Shown one piece after another: positions 19,930-32,560 of a DNA stretch of 64,000 nt. Every line of letters starts with the position of its first letter. The first letter of the stretch is position 1. A program made the translations under genes and the position numbers. The notes under the pieces were generated by a model, which worked only from the letters and a program-made list of their open reading frames with translations, ran no database searches and had not been told where the DNA came from. Source of the stretch: Alisma plantago-aquatica (lineage: Eukaryota > Streptophyta > Magnoliopsida > Alismatales > Alismataceae); NCBI GenBank assembly GCA_963693085.1, contig OY856409.1:1537603072-1537667071 (forward strand). Reading direction: 5' to 3'.

Positions 19930-20808
19930 TTATGGAAATGAGATTCTCGATGCATATGGGCTTTTCTTCATAAAGATTTCTTCTACAGGATCAAGATCCC
20001 TAGCTTTTCCACTTTTCTCAGAGCTTCCTTCAGTAGGCCCCTCTGTGTCAACAAACTTCTCAGAAGAAACTTCCTTCTCCTGTTGTGGTTCTTCGTCTTT
20101 TTCTTCTTCTTTATCTTTTCCTATTTTAGAATTGATCAACGTTCTCCCTGATCGGAGGATTGCCATTTTTGTAGTCTTGGTGTTTGATGGGATCTTTCCT
20201 GAGGAGTTCTTTACTATCTCATCCAACTGCGCAAGTTGTTGGTATATCTGGCGTTGATGTGTTTGCATATCTGCCATTTGGACTTACATCGTAGTCAGGA
20301 CGCCCGAGTTGGCTAGGGCACTTTGTGCTAGCTGATCATTCATGGTAGCCTGTCTCTTGGAAAAATCAAATAGTTGAGTCACCAAGTCAGATTGGCTGTT
20401 ATCTTTCACCTGACCCTATCCTTGACGTTGGCCTTGACTCAGCCCTTGATTTGGTCCTACTCCTTGACGAGTTTGGTTTGTGCCTTGTGTTGAGTAGTTA
20501 TTCTTGTTTGTCTGGTAATTGGTTGTTCGAGTATACAACACTTGTCCACTCCTCTTCTCAAATCCTGGCGGTGGGTTTTGTGAATTTCCCAGTTGGTGTG
20601 AATTCTCAGTTGCATCCTTGTTCCCATAGCTAAAACAAGGGTGATCCGGCCTCTTGAAGTTTGCATAGGAAACATTCTGCGTCAATTCCTCTTCACTTTC
20701 ACTATCCTCACTTTCTTCAGGTCTAGGGTAAATGTAGTTATCGACTCCATGTCCTCCTTCACCATAGGTGACACACTTCATCACCTTCTCGGTGTGTTTC
20801 TTTCCTTT
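19930..20808 (-). pseudogene. G1 gag C-terminal region
   Basis: Two open segments (19930-20277 and 20416-20784) with an acidic, Gln- and Asn-rich composition. CVTYGEGGHGVDNY is a degraded zinc knuckle. MADMQTHQRQIYQQLAQLDEIVKN is the coiled region before protease. Repeated Gln/Gly/Asn at about 20416-20540 is low complexity. Stops at 20413-20415 and 20278-20280 break the frame. Confidence 0.8.
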
Positions 20809-21478
20809 TCAATCAGTGTCCTTCAGTTGTTTAACATCAGTCGATATCTTCTGGATTTGGGCGGTTATAGTTTCTAAGGCTTTGGCCTCCATAGATGGTC
20901 CTTCAGAACCAATCTTCTTTGACGTGCCTGTATCATTCCTTTCATAGTCAACTCCTGCTTGGAGCACAGCCATGTTCTCTATAATCTTCATAGTTCGGTT
21001 TGGCTTTTTCCCCAAGAAGTCACTGCCTGCGACAACATTTAGAGAAGTCCTCTCCGTGTGGGTCAGCCAATTATAGAAGGTGGTTACAAGGAACCCCTTA
21101 TGATAGTTGTAGTGTGGGAAGTCTCTCAGGTATTCTTAATAACATTCCCATGCCTCGTGCAGGTTCTCCCCTGGATTTTGTGCAAAAGAGGTGATCTTCT
21201 GCATGTTACGGATGGTCCTCTCAGTAGGATAAAACATGGTGACAAAGGCATCCACAAGGGGTCTCCACCCATCTATAGACTGGTGGGGGAGAGTTAGATA
21301 CCAAGAGACAACCTTGTCTTCCAAAGAGAAATTAAATTCCTTGCAGTAGATCACTTCTTATGGGACACCCCTCATCTTAATGGTATCACATATGTTCTTG
21401 AAAGCATCAAGATGGCGGTATGGGTTCTCTCTTGGATTCCCGTGGAAAGGTTTGTTTTGGGGTTTACCTACTAAAGCA
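20809..21478 (-). pseudogene. G1 gag, 5'-truncated
   Basis: Retrotransposon gag core: NPYRHLDAFKNICDTI at about 21400-21450, then FNFSLEDKVVSWYLTLP and PGENLHEAWECY (21136-21354), then VDYERNDTGTSKK (20809-21015). Stops at about 21355, 21133 and 20806 break it. At 21478 gag homology stops abruptly and LTR sequence begins. Comparison with G2 (53430 and 54385) shows that the N-terminus, leader and primer-binding site are missing. Confidence 0.85.
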
Positions 21479-22243
21479 TCTCACCAACATGCAACATCGT
21501 CATCTCTCTCTCTTGCATACTCTTACCAAGATTACAAGCAACCATCAAAATCATTTATTCCACTCTCTCTCAAGATGAGGAAGGATCTTAGTCTAAGTGT
21601 AGCCTCTCTCCCAATATAACCACACGTAAATTTTGCAACATAACATACTGTTTTAAAGCCTTAACATTCCAGCACTCTCGTGCATTCATACTACTCCATG
21701 ACACGTGATAAAAGTGATATTACTCTCTCGAGATATCAATAATCAAACATCACAAGATGGTAGCTAAGCATACAAGTGAAGCATTAAAATAGGTGCATGG
21801 ATATAATCTTCATAAGAATATGTATATTCAATAGAAAGAGACAATATACATGTTGGGAAGGCCTTAGTGGCTACTCCCAACCTAAGTTAAGGTGTTTAGC
21901 CGCTCATACTTGCGGACAATATAACAGTGTTATAGAAAGATAGATCCATGAGATGCCCACAAAGAGATGAGGGAAGTACAGTAGGATGGAATGATAGATC
22001 TAGAAAGGAAGAGAAGTGAAATGACACAATATTTCTTCAGATTCAGATCATCATGTGGATGGCATGGACGGTCTTCTTCTCTCGAAGAAGGGGTCTTCAA
22101 TCTTCTCTCTCCTCAGCTTCCTCCTTTAGAGATCTAAGACTAATGGATGGGATGGTCTCGAACAAATTTGGAATGCAACAACACTTCATGGTCCTGAGGA
22201 TCCGATCTATGATCTGTTGATTTGACAAGACAGGTGGATGTGC

Positions 22244-22251
22244 TATTTATA
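22244..22251 (-). promoter_or_regulatory. G1 LTR TATA box (TATAAATA)
   Basis: The minus strand reads CCTATAAATAGCACATCC directly downstream of the GACCGCGGTC-type array. This is a canonical plant TATA and the best promoter candidate of the G1 LTR. Confidence 0.65.
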
Positions 22252-22262
22252 GGCACATTCCA

Positions 22263-22790
22263 CCGACTTAAGCCTGGACCACAGTTGCAGTCTTGGTTGA
22301 GTAAGGGTGAAACTGCGGTCGCAGTTTGTGCTTTATTCATCCTTCACTGCAGTTTAGCTTGGTCAGAGCCTGGTAATAACCGAGGTCGAGGTTTTATTGT
22401 GGGTTGTATCCGGGCTATCGAGGACGAGGTCTTTCCGCTTGGTCACGATATGCAAGAGCTAGTCAATGACCATGATTTTAACCTGACCGCGGTCCTTCTT
22501 GATTGCGGTCTACCTTGATCACAGTCCTACTTGATTGCGGTCCTTCTTGATCACGGTCGTTCTGGATCACGGTCTGTCTCCACACCGCGAACACTGGTCT
22601 ATCTTTGAGGCGCATGTTCCGATCATGAACATCCATGAGGTCGCAGTTTAGCGATGACTGTGGTCCAGACAGACCGCGATCCCTCCTTGTCATCTAATGA
22701 TCATGATCTCTTGGGAACTCTGGAACCGCGATCGCAGTTGAGGTACAAGTAGACCGCGATCACGGTCTTAATCCACGATCTAGATTGTGA
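22263..22790 (-). promoter_or_regulatory. GACCGCGGTC-type motif array in G1 U3
   Basis: More than a dozen related GAYCRCGGTC or ACYGCGGTCGC motifs upstream of the TATA box. A core of six exact-length 16-bp units lies at 22484-22579 (units start 22484, 22500, 22516, 22532, 22548 and 22564), each with the form TGATYRCGGTCYTTCT. The first unit contains the perfect palindrome GACCGCGGTC (22485-22494). Position and palindromy suggest enhancer-like protein sites. Confidence 0.75.
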
Positions 22791-22918
22791 ATATACCTGA
22801 AACCATGTAAGTGAGGCTTTAGTCAAAAAGATAGAAAAATTTTGTGAAAAGCTAACAAAAGATATACTAAAAGTAGTGTAAAATATATACAGAAAGTACA
22901 TAAAATAGAGTGTTATCA

Positions 22919-23557
22919 TTAATCTCCATTATTTTGACTTATTCCACAAAACATTTATATGACCAATAGATGCAATGATTTTAGAGAACTATGGGGTAAC
23001 ATGTGACCTATAGCTAATTCAAATTGTTAGTAGGATTTACCTAATCATTCAACCTAAATAATGTTGGGCATAAGTATCATAGTATGTATACTTACATCAA
23101 CACAATATCTTATTCTATTTTTCTATGTGGCCTAAATTTGGTAGAAATTTATAAGAAAATATTCATATTATTTTGTGTTGATTTATAATAAAGTATAGTG
23201 TTCTTTATTTTTATAAGGGACACATATAAGAAGGATGGCTCTATGACACTAATAAGTTTACATCCAAAAATGACTTAAATTCATGTAGTAAATTATTTAT
23301 CAATGTTAAGTTTCTTCCTTCATGCATCTAATTAAGAAATAAATACATGAGTACATTCATAAATATGATTGAGATCAAACACTTGTCCATTGGTGTGCAT
23401 TTATAAGATATAAATGTTTGTTAGATATAAACCCTTACCCACTCCAATAAGGTTAGTCGAATCCAATAATATCCCATGTAATACATAACCTTGATCTAAT
23501 TAACAGAATTTAAATATACGAGGATGACATTAAAAATCCTAAAGTGCATATAATTAC

Positions 23558-23596
<39 letters not shown>

Positions 23597-23609
23597 AATA
23601 TAAATATAA

Positions 23610-23640
<31 letters not shown>

Positions 23641-23780
23641 TATATAACCTAGATATACTTTTAATTGACAAAGTAATATGCAACATATGTCCACTTCATA
23701 AAATTACAATCCCTAATACACCATTGGTTGATCGGGACTATTTAGGAACAATATAAAAATCTGTGATAGGAATGTACACA
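22919..23780. other. AT-rich spacer with TA microsatellite
   Basis: No coding signal. A long (TA)n tract interrupted by AAATA units lies at about 23561-23646. It separates the G1 LTR start from the terminus of T. Confidence 0.7.
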
Positions 23781-24502
23781 TGCAAGGAGTGCAATCTGAG
23801 AGGGGATCCACTCACTTCATCAATGTGAAATAATAAAAAACCACCCAATTCCAAATTTGAGAATAAATTTTCACAAAGGATAGAAGACTAAAATTCAAGT
23901 ATGTATTGTATCATTCACCAAAAACGCATAAGCAGAAGAGAAAAAACTAAAGTTTATGATAATGATGTATAACATTGTCACGCCGTTTACATCAGAAAAA
24001 AAATATGTCTAACATCGTTCTTCACCAAATAAGGTGTACATAAATGAAAACTAGAGGAAAACAAAATGTAGAGGGTAAGAAAACCAATCCAATCTACCTT
24101 CCAAGAAAGATCAACTACTCTTAGATAAGCCATGGTTAACTTCACTCGACTCCTCCTTGATCTCTACCTAAGGGGTTGGAAGCATACCCCACAACATGAG
24201 ACAAAGTAGATGTTATATAAATAGTGATTGTGCAATTATATGTGAAAAAGGGCATTAAATAAAAGTAAGGCTTCCCAAACAAATACGAAAGTTCCATCCA
24301 AGTGGATATCAAAAGGAAAAAGTCCAATAAGAAGATAATAAATAGATGTACTTGCCTTAAATTGAAATAAAGTATTCCTTAAGGGTATACAGAGAGAAAT
24401 TAGGTTGCATGACCCATCAACATTAATGAATAACCAGCATGCATGTGATATAAGCATAACACTAATTACATATAATAAAATAATGGAAGCTTGAGCATGT
24501 AA
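23781..24502 (-). repeat. T 3' LTR, left segment
   Basis: Homologous to 41500-42195. Shared landmarks: GAGAGGGGA.CCACTCACTT, CAAGAAAGATYA..TACTCTTAGATAA and GCATGCATGTGA. It ends at the S insertion point after TGTAA. Confidence 0.85.
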
Positions 24503-26484
24503 TGTTGGTATGTATGCCTACAGAGCTAGTCATATGATGATTGTATTGGGGCATCATGTACTTGATTCAATAATAATAGCAAAGGAAATTTCGTCCATTA
24601 CATTTGTCTCAGTCATGATATGATGGCACAAACACGATAGATGTCTAACAAATGATGTTACTCGACGACATATGTCTTCCAATTGAGGACATGAACAATG
24701 AGATCATATGTGTGATAAGATTAGATACATTCTTGTTATGTCCCTAGTCAGATACTATTGTGGAAGAAAATTAGATGACAATAATACATAAGATTAAATT
24801 GTTTGTTGATTGAAGACAGAGTCTCACTAATCATGATATTGGATATCAATTTGAACATATATGTACTTGTCAGAGAACAATGTACCTGACAGACCCACCT
24901 TGAGAATGATACATGGAAACCATTGAATGGTAGTAAAAATTAGCTATCAAAATGATAGTGGTGATTATGGTTTTTAGACCTAAGTCATGACACTAATAAT
25001 GTATCTTTAGATGAACTTTGACACCATTCAACATGACCTTGAATAAGGGTTGCCATAAAGATGGTGCTTAGGTATGTTGTGACACGTGGGGATTGACTGT
25101 GATTGATGTAGATAAGATTTACCCCTCCAGCTAAAGTTGATATCTCAGTCAATTGATAAGAAAGATTGGGAAATGTATAGATATCTGAGATCACATGCAT
25201 ATCATACAACCTACTCTAGTTTGAGGGACACAAAATGGATGTTAAGAGGATGACAATTCCATGTGTTATTTTCAATCTGGATATTTGAGACAAAGGAACT
25301 ATATGATCATGATAAAACTAATCATCGATGTAAGTTGAAGTTGGTCTCCAACTTTTAAATTACTCTGGTAGCAATGATGTATTTCCAGATACCAATCATT
25401 GCTTTGGATGTCATAAGCAGGTTATGGACATTCACTCCCAATATAATTTGGTACCTATAGTGTCACATGCATATGATGCACTTGGAATAGGAGTTTACTC
25501 ATGGATAAGATTTAACTTTATTACTAAAAGTGTTTAGGTAATCAAATTAAATAACAATGGTTTTCAGTCAATTGAATGGAGTGTCTCATTAACTAACTGG
25601 TGTACCATCTGATCCTACGGAGTGCTCAGTAGACCAATTGACTATTTTGGGCACTGGCCGATCGAACTAGCCAGTTGATCGATTTGAGAGTCCAACTGAG
25701 CGACTAAACCATGTTCCCAACAGATGGGTAAAATATTCAGTTGACCGATTAGAGTGTCCAATCGATCAGTTGGATTCAAAACAACCAATTTGACTGGGTC
25801 AAACAGTTAATGATATATGTAACAATATGCATTAGTCATAGCATTAAAACCAATGTTATTGTGTCACTAACCACACACGAGTCAATCAAACTAGATGGTC
25901 TAGTCAATTGATTGACAATATAGGATAGCCGTGAAACCATGAGATTTGCCCTTTTGTATCCCCTGGGTTTTAGAAACCCTTGCCCATCCACTCCTATATA
26001 AGGACGGGGTGGCCAAGTCTCACAACACATAATAGAGATTTCTCTTCTCATAGTTTTGGTAACACATGAGAGATCCAAATTAGTCTTCCTAAGAAAGGGA
26101 GAGACAACAAGGGGAAAAGGAATTCGATACTAGCATGTTGACAAATGGAAAGATTGATCCTTCTTGTCGACTTGGGAAGTGTAACGTGGAGTTTCTGATG
26201 GTCCGTGTGGACTATGTAAAGGTTTAGAAGTCAATGTTGTCAAGGTAGGAGGATCCCATCAATCACTATCTGTGGTTATATATTAGAAGGATTCAGTTAG
26301 CTAGCGTTTATGTGCTGCTTGTGAAGGTAGCACATTACTGTTCAAGGATAAGCATTGGAATTGCTCCAAGACAAGGTATATCTTGCACCCTCTTTCCAGA
26401 TTCATTATCGTTGACACAATCTTCTAGTTAGGGAATATATATAGAAAAAAATTCTTGCCTACTATGTCTCCATATTTACCAATA
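24503..26484 (+). repeat. S 5' LTR
   Basis: Starts TGTTGGTATGTATGCC and ends TTTACCAATA next to the primer-binding site. TATATAAGG at 25995-26003 is the likely TATA box. It contains a patch of degenerate repeats (25555-25920) and aligns along its length with 35273-37168 and, for the first 1.1 kb, with the fossil in C1. Confidence 0.88.
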
Positions 26485-26485
26485 G

Positions 26486-26498
26486 TGGTGTCAGAGAC
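26486..26498 (+). other. S primer-binding site (decayed)
   Basis: TGGTGTCAGAGAC, one base after the LTR, versus TGGTATCAGAGCA in C1. Confidence 0.8.
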
Positions 26499-27846
26499 AC
26501 ATCAATTTATGGTGTATTAGGTTTAATTTGATGTAATCAGATTTAGTTGTATCATTTATTTTGTTGCATACGATGTGAATATTTCAATGGCTAATTTACA
26601 TATCTGGTTAAAAACCACATACTCTTGTAAATGTCTTATAGATCCTCTATACATATTTGATATAATATATCGACAGCTCATTTGCATTGCCTTGAAATAG
26701 TTTTGATGGTAGACGTATGTGTGGTTATGGCCAATACTCCTTGGAACTTGTGTCAAATTGAGTCTTCCTCTTTCTACTCCAAATATAATTAGTGCTTAAC
26801 CCCATTTTCTCCTCTTGAATATAATTAGAGGTAATCTCATTTCATAATGTAATGTATAGATAGGATTAGTAATAGTTTTCATTTTAGCAAGAAGCATGCA
26901 TTCTTACTAGTTGTGTCAACCAATAGGAAGTCAAGTCGATCAATGAGTCGATCAATTGGAGGACAGCAAGAGCCAGCTACCTAACTAGACTCTTAACAAA
27001 TGCTTAAGCAAGGAGTTAATTGACCGACCGACAGAAACCAGCCAATCGACTCGAGGTCCAATGGATCGTTGGAATGATCATTCGACCAAGTGGCCCGTTC
27101 CCAGCACAAGAATTTCTCATTACAGGTTGCATGTATATGGTGTATGACCTTAAGTGGAGCAATTCTTTTTGGATCCAAAGAATTATATTAGTATAGCCAT
27201 AACCATCGCTCGCATATTTGTGATTGTATGTTTCTTTTGTGGATATAGTATGTATGTGATACAAATTATACATATGTGGTTATTGGATATGTATTTGTAT
27301 TTATATATAAAATACCTCAATAAATATTAAGTATTAGATGCTTTCCATAAGCACAACACATGAAAATCTTGATCGACCAAGTGTGGGCACATCAAAGTGT
27401 GGTACGTTGTTGATGTCATGGAAGTATGATGATAGTTATGTGAGTCTGCCTAAGTAGGCTGCATTTTTTTCATGTTAGCTTTTGGGTTAGTCTTAACTAG
27501 GTGAGATTAATAGGATTAAGTGTCTAAAAGAATGTAGATAGAATATGACAAGGAATTGTACATACCATCCATCTAACATTTGCATTAGATGCAATTGGAA
27601 AATGTTGCCTGCCTTAATAATTGGTTATGAACGTCGACGTTGGCTGTATGATATTTAAACGTATATTGGATCTCATCTCACTAGATGATCACATGATGCA
27701 ATCTTTCAAATTCGTGATGAGGGTCATTGATTTAAACAAAAGAGTGGGAGTGATAATTTACTAAAGGTGTAATTAATATCATCAACATTTTCAAATCAAA
27801 TTTAAATGTATTTTAACATAATGCGAATTTTATATTATAGAAACCA
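26499..27846 (+). other. S 5' leader
   Basis: Non-coding. 27300-27480 and 27540-27620 match the C1 leader (minus strand, about 7400-7080). A patch at 26920-27080 carries GTCGATCAAT-type repeats like those inside the S LTR. Confidence 0.7.
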
Positions 27847-27915
27847 ATGTCAACTAACAAATCTTTTTTGTTGCAATCGGTCCTTGAGAATGGAAAAATA
27901 AATGGGAACAACTTC
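27847..27915 (+). pseudogene. S gag N-terminus, cut by N
   Basis: Twenty-three codons from the ATG at 27847 (MSTNKSFLLQSVLENGK...) aligning with the C1 gag start. The frame stops at the N insertion; the continuing gag motif (HDWFTNLRIILTH) resumes at 31820. Confidence 0.85.
27911..27915. repeat. Target duplication of N, left (ACTTC)
   Basis: Paired with ACGTC at 31815-31819, one mismatch. Removing N and one copy restores the gag frame. Confidence 0.75.
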
Positions 27916-30900
27916 TATAACACCCCAATTTTCATACCACATAAGCAGAAGCAAAAAAACTAAACTTAGGGGTATCACCAATATGATATGCATAATAATC
28001 ATGATACAAAAATACCATTAAATAATGTGTATGGAATAAATTATCATCATATTCTCAAAAAAGAAACTTGGTTACATCAAAACTTATAAGAAAACCATGA
28101 CACATGATGTAAAAGATTGTACCTCTATCATAAGGTTTGGGATCATGTAGATGGTGCCCCACCAAGCAAACCTCTTAAAAGTTGTAGTTGTATCCTCTAT
28201 CTTGACCAATCTTCCTGAACATTAGTATCTGTGACTATCTCATTCCCAGTCATGCACAAATAGGAAAACTACTGGTAGAGTAAGTGGCATTGAATTTCTA
28301 ATGTGATTAACATGAATTTACTTTAAATGGAAGTTAGACTAATATATGGAAGCCATAATATTAAACTAAATCGATGTGTCTTTTGTTTATGTATTTTTTA
28401 CAATTTGTGGTCACTATTATAATATTAATCCTTCTCTAAATTTGTGTGACGATGTCTCTGAATTGGTACCAAAAGTACCTCTGAATTGGCACTACATACC
28501 TTTCCATGACACTGAGGTGTCTCTGAATTGGTACCTAGTACCTCTAAATTGGAGTAAACACTCCTCTGAATCGGCACTACATGTCTCTAAATCGTTCCAG
28601 GAATAACTGAATGCGGACTTATCCTAAAGTATCTTATGTCAAGATTCTGACTTAATTGTTCTAAATCTAAGCTTACAAATTGAATATGAACTTATCTTAT
28701 ATTGAAACTAAATACTGATATCTAAACATGTATTGATTCTAAATCTAAATCTAAATCTAAATCTCTACTCTTAACTTCTGGATGAATTTAGATATGAATC
28801 AAAATCTAAAATTCTTATTATCTAGATAAATCTTAATTAGAAACTTTGATTTAACTGAATGTCTTAGTTAAATTTTGTCATCAGATATATGATATTTGAG
28901 TCCAAAGGATGGAAAAAAATAAATTGAACTGCATATACATATACTAAGTACTTGAAAGTAGACTTAATAATAGGAATCTAGAATTTGATATTTTCACAAC
29001 ATAAGTCCATCTAAATAAATTCTTTTTACTCAAAGCATCATTGAATATAAAATAAATATGAAATATTGAATGTATGACAATAACTTATTATTTGAGTCAC
29101 TTTGCAGGGATGTACATGATGAATCATAATAATAATGAAATTCAATAGACATGGCCCACTTACCTCTAATATTGGTGATTTCATGAACATGTTATTGATT
29201 GGTAGTTCCATAACTTAATTGCTCGGACATCAACCGATTTCTATAAGTCCATGTGTATATCCCTTTTTCTTTGTTAAATCTCAAGCCCCCATCACAATAA
29301 CCCCCTAAACTAATTTAGGGTTCTTATTTAAACTGATCATATCTCGAATGTAAAACCATGATAAAAATCTTAGCATTGAACATATATCAAAAATCACATT
29401 ATGTAGTTACTATATACTTCATACTCAAATAAGTCATAACAATAAGATAATACACTAATATGCCATCATATTGATCCATGATAAAAAGAAAACTTTCTAA
29501 TATAATTATATGTCTCTAGTTACTATGATTTATATAAAATCAAAGATAACTATTCCTAAAACTCTATTTCTTAATGATTAAGCATATATCTATGTAGTAT
29601 CTCATCAATATCCATATAACACATCATACAATATCCTCTTAAGTCTTAAAACTAGATACTAATTTAAAAAGGCATGGAAGATCACCAAAACTTAAAAAAT
29701 AGTAATGGTACCATGTACTAGGGTCTAGATAAAAATATCAGATCATTCCATAGGCAAACAATATGTGAAATATCTACAACACCCTTATTATGTTTTACAT
29801 TAAGAACCTTAATAAAACTTCAAATTAGAATGATCAACTTGTAATCATATTAAACATATAAAATACCCTTATTATAAAAATATTCCTAAATTTATAGGGT
29901 CCTTAGTTATTTAACTAAACACAATTAATATCATATACATTTAAATACACAAAATAGATTTATTAATAACATTGTGTTGAAGGTACTTTTATAACATAGT
30001 ACACTCGAAGGACTTTCTATTGATACATTCTAGACCCAAAATAAACACCAAAATCTCAAGTTATGATTTTTTAAAGTTACCTTAGTTTGAATTGATATCA
30101 TCCATTGATTCTTTATCCAAAGGGTGTGATATCCAACCCTGTTTCTTACCTTTTTCCTTATTCTTTCCCTTTAGCTCATGGATCAGATTTGGATCCACCC
30201 ACTAGGCCACCCAGACCCAGCGGTTCCCTACTTTTCTTCTTCCTTGCTCATCCTTTCTCCGTTCTCTGCATGTGGCATAATAGAGAGTTGACGATTATGC
30301 TCTCTTCTACCTCTATATCTCTCTATATTGCTTGCCTTGGATCCTTATGCATGCACACAATAATCTTCCTTCACGAAAAACACCACTGTCATCTTGCCTA
30401 TGTGTCACCTTGTGCCCCTCTTTCCTTACGTCACCTTATCCTTATTACTCAGTGGCTTCCATGACCTTGTGATAACCGTCAGGAGCTACTTTGGGGTCAC
30501 CTCTATGACCTCCTATCTTGTCTCACTCTCTCCGCCTGACTCAGATCACAAGGAAACCACTCTACCATCTGTAGTACTACTTCCACAACGACATCCTCCA
30601 TTGATGGTTGACCTTGATAGTTGCATTGAGATGTCCCATGTCAATCACTCTTATGTTCCTCACTACCTTACACCACTGTCCATGGCTCCAAGATTGATGG
30701 GGAAATAAGGAGGTTATTCCACGATCATCACTTAGGTGGCATGAGATGATAAACACTGATTTCATCAAAATGAATGCACAACCATGGGTTGGATGTGAAA
30801 ACCCTCTTGGGGGTTTACCTCCTAACATCAGAGTCAGGGATTTGACAAATCTTAAGCTTATTATACAGACGTTGGTAGTTCTAGTTTCATAATGTATAAA

Positions 30901-31814
30901 TTCAACCATGAGACTTTAGTGAGAATTGGAGTTCTCAATGCTTTTTTCATAAATCCACTTTAGAAACACAATTGTACACTTAAATAGATAATGTTATGAC
31001 CATGTCTTGATACCCAAATGGGGAGGGATTGTGCTTGCCTCGTTTTCACTCCTCCTTCACTAACAATGAGATTATTGTGGCATCTAACATTTTCTTTCTT
31101 TTAAATATATTGATGTTCCTTCTTCTAGTCCTCTCAATTAAACATTGAACAGTCTAACTTTTTATTTAATAGGGTCTTATACGACACAGTCCAAGTCCTA
31201 TACCACTTACTTTAATTTAAATATGTTCTTTCACAAAAGTATACCTTGGATTATATGTAGTAATAGATTATCTACAAAACTTATACATGAGTTTTTGTCA
31301 TCCTCATATACCAATATGATTTTCTAAGGTCTAATTCTCTTTTAAAAATTATCTAAATACCTAAGATTCTCCTTACTGGCTCCACTTCATAGATCTCAAA
31401 ACAAAAGCACCATCTCGACTTCAAACAAAATTTTTTATTGATGTCTTATCATAACTTGATAATCATAAAAAACTTATCAAACTTGTACATGTAGGTTGCC
31501 AAACCTCAAAATCATATAATTACATAAAATACCATCGTCCTCGTATCTTTCCCTTTGGCATCCAAAGATCACCAAAATTGGTTGGAATCATATTCTCAAC
31601 CTATCAATCAAATCCTCAATTTTATACAGACCATTTTAGCATGATAAGATGGTAAACTTATATATTTTCCCATAAAGTTCCACGAATACTAATATGGGAT
31701 CAAAACTGGTTGGAAGTGTCATACTTCGGTCCATAATTCTAGAGTGCATCCTATTAAGGTTTTGTCAAGACCATTACCATTTACTTAGTAGGTTCTAAAA
31801 ACTAGTGTGTGACA
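27916..31814 (-). mobile_element. N: solo LTR of a chromovirus-like gypsy element
   Basis: A 3.9-kb insertion in S gag. The left end is TATAACACCCC, the right end GTGTGTGACA. Its left end shares CATAAGCAGAAGC-AAAAAACTAAA with the T LTR (about 23928), so I read it as a minus-strand LTR. No primer-binding site, gag or pol is seen. The longest open frames are inconsistent with any known protein. Length is large but acceptable for this lineage (the LTR at 50074 is 3.2 kb, that of T about 3.6 kb). Confidence 0.7.
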
Positions 31815-31819
31815 ACGTC

Positions 31820-32560
31820 CATGACTGGTTTACGAATCTAAGAATCATTCTCACTCATTAGCATAAGCTCTATCCTAGAAATACCAGAGCCGGAGGAACC
31901 TCCTTGCTATGAGCCCAAGGTTGAACAAGATGCTTACAAGAATCATTTCGACGATGTCATAGACAACAAATGCATGATACCATACTCAATGAATTATGAG
32001 TTGCAGAGACAGTATGAAAACCCAAATATTATTGAGATGGTAACACATCTCAAGAATATATTCTAAGGTTAGGCTATACAAGAGAGATATGATGTCTTGA
32101 AGGTGTTGGTTAAGTGCAATATGGTAGTGGAAGATCTAGTAGGACCCCATGTGCTCAAGTTGATTGGGTACGTGGAAAACCTATAGAGACTGGAATTTCC
32201 TTTAGGCCAAGAGTTGGCCATAGACATGATTCTACAATTGTTTCTTTAATTATATAGCCAATTTTTCATGAATTACAACTTGAACAATTTTGCTAAACCA
32301 TTGTCTGAGTTGTTTTGTATGTTGAGAACTACTGAGACATAAATGAAGAAGGATAATCCTATATTTTTGATGATGATCAGTAGAGGAAATAAGATGTCCA
32401 TGGGTAAGGGCAAGGCCAAGAAGAGTTCTAAGGCCAGCCAAAAACCCAATTCTTCAACATTTAAAGCAAAGGGAGAAGTCAATAAGGAAGGGAATTGCCA
32501 CCACTATCACCAACCTAGACACTGGAAAAAGAATTACCCTCTTACATAGAGGAACTCAAC
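31820..32560 (+). pseudogene. S gag, remainder
   Basis: Degraded copy of C1 gag: HDWFTNLRIILTH, then MNYELQ, VGYVENL-like text, and a decayed zinc knuckle CHHYHQPRHWKKNY (32490-32535) in which two Cys of CCHC are Tyr. Many stops. Confidence 0.85.

Larger units (their letters stand above)
21479..22918 (-). repeat. G1 5' LTR, 3' end deleted
   Basis: The U3 start is TGATAACA on the minus strand at 22911-22918. U3 carries the GC-rich motif array (22263-22790). The TATA box is at 22244-22251, and the U5-side sequence near 21490-21620 matches G2 at about 53320-53440 (shared GAGAGAG..GGAATAAA, then TAATCTTG and CATGTT.GTGAGA). The 3' end of the LTR is fused directly to mid-gag. Confidence 0.75.

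Noticed and set aside
23561..23646. Long TA tract as a replication or matrix-attachment site
   Set aside because: A simple microsatellite explains it; nothing else supports a function.
30105..30909. Open frames of 104-119 codons in N
   Set aside because: Pyrimidine-rich LTR sequence without motifs; overlapping frames on both strands.
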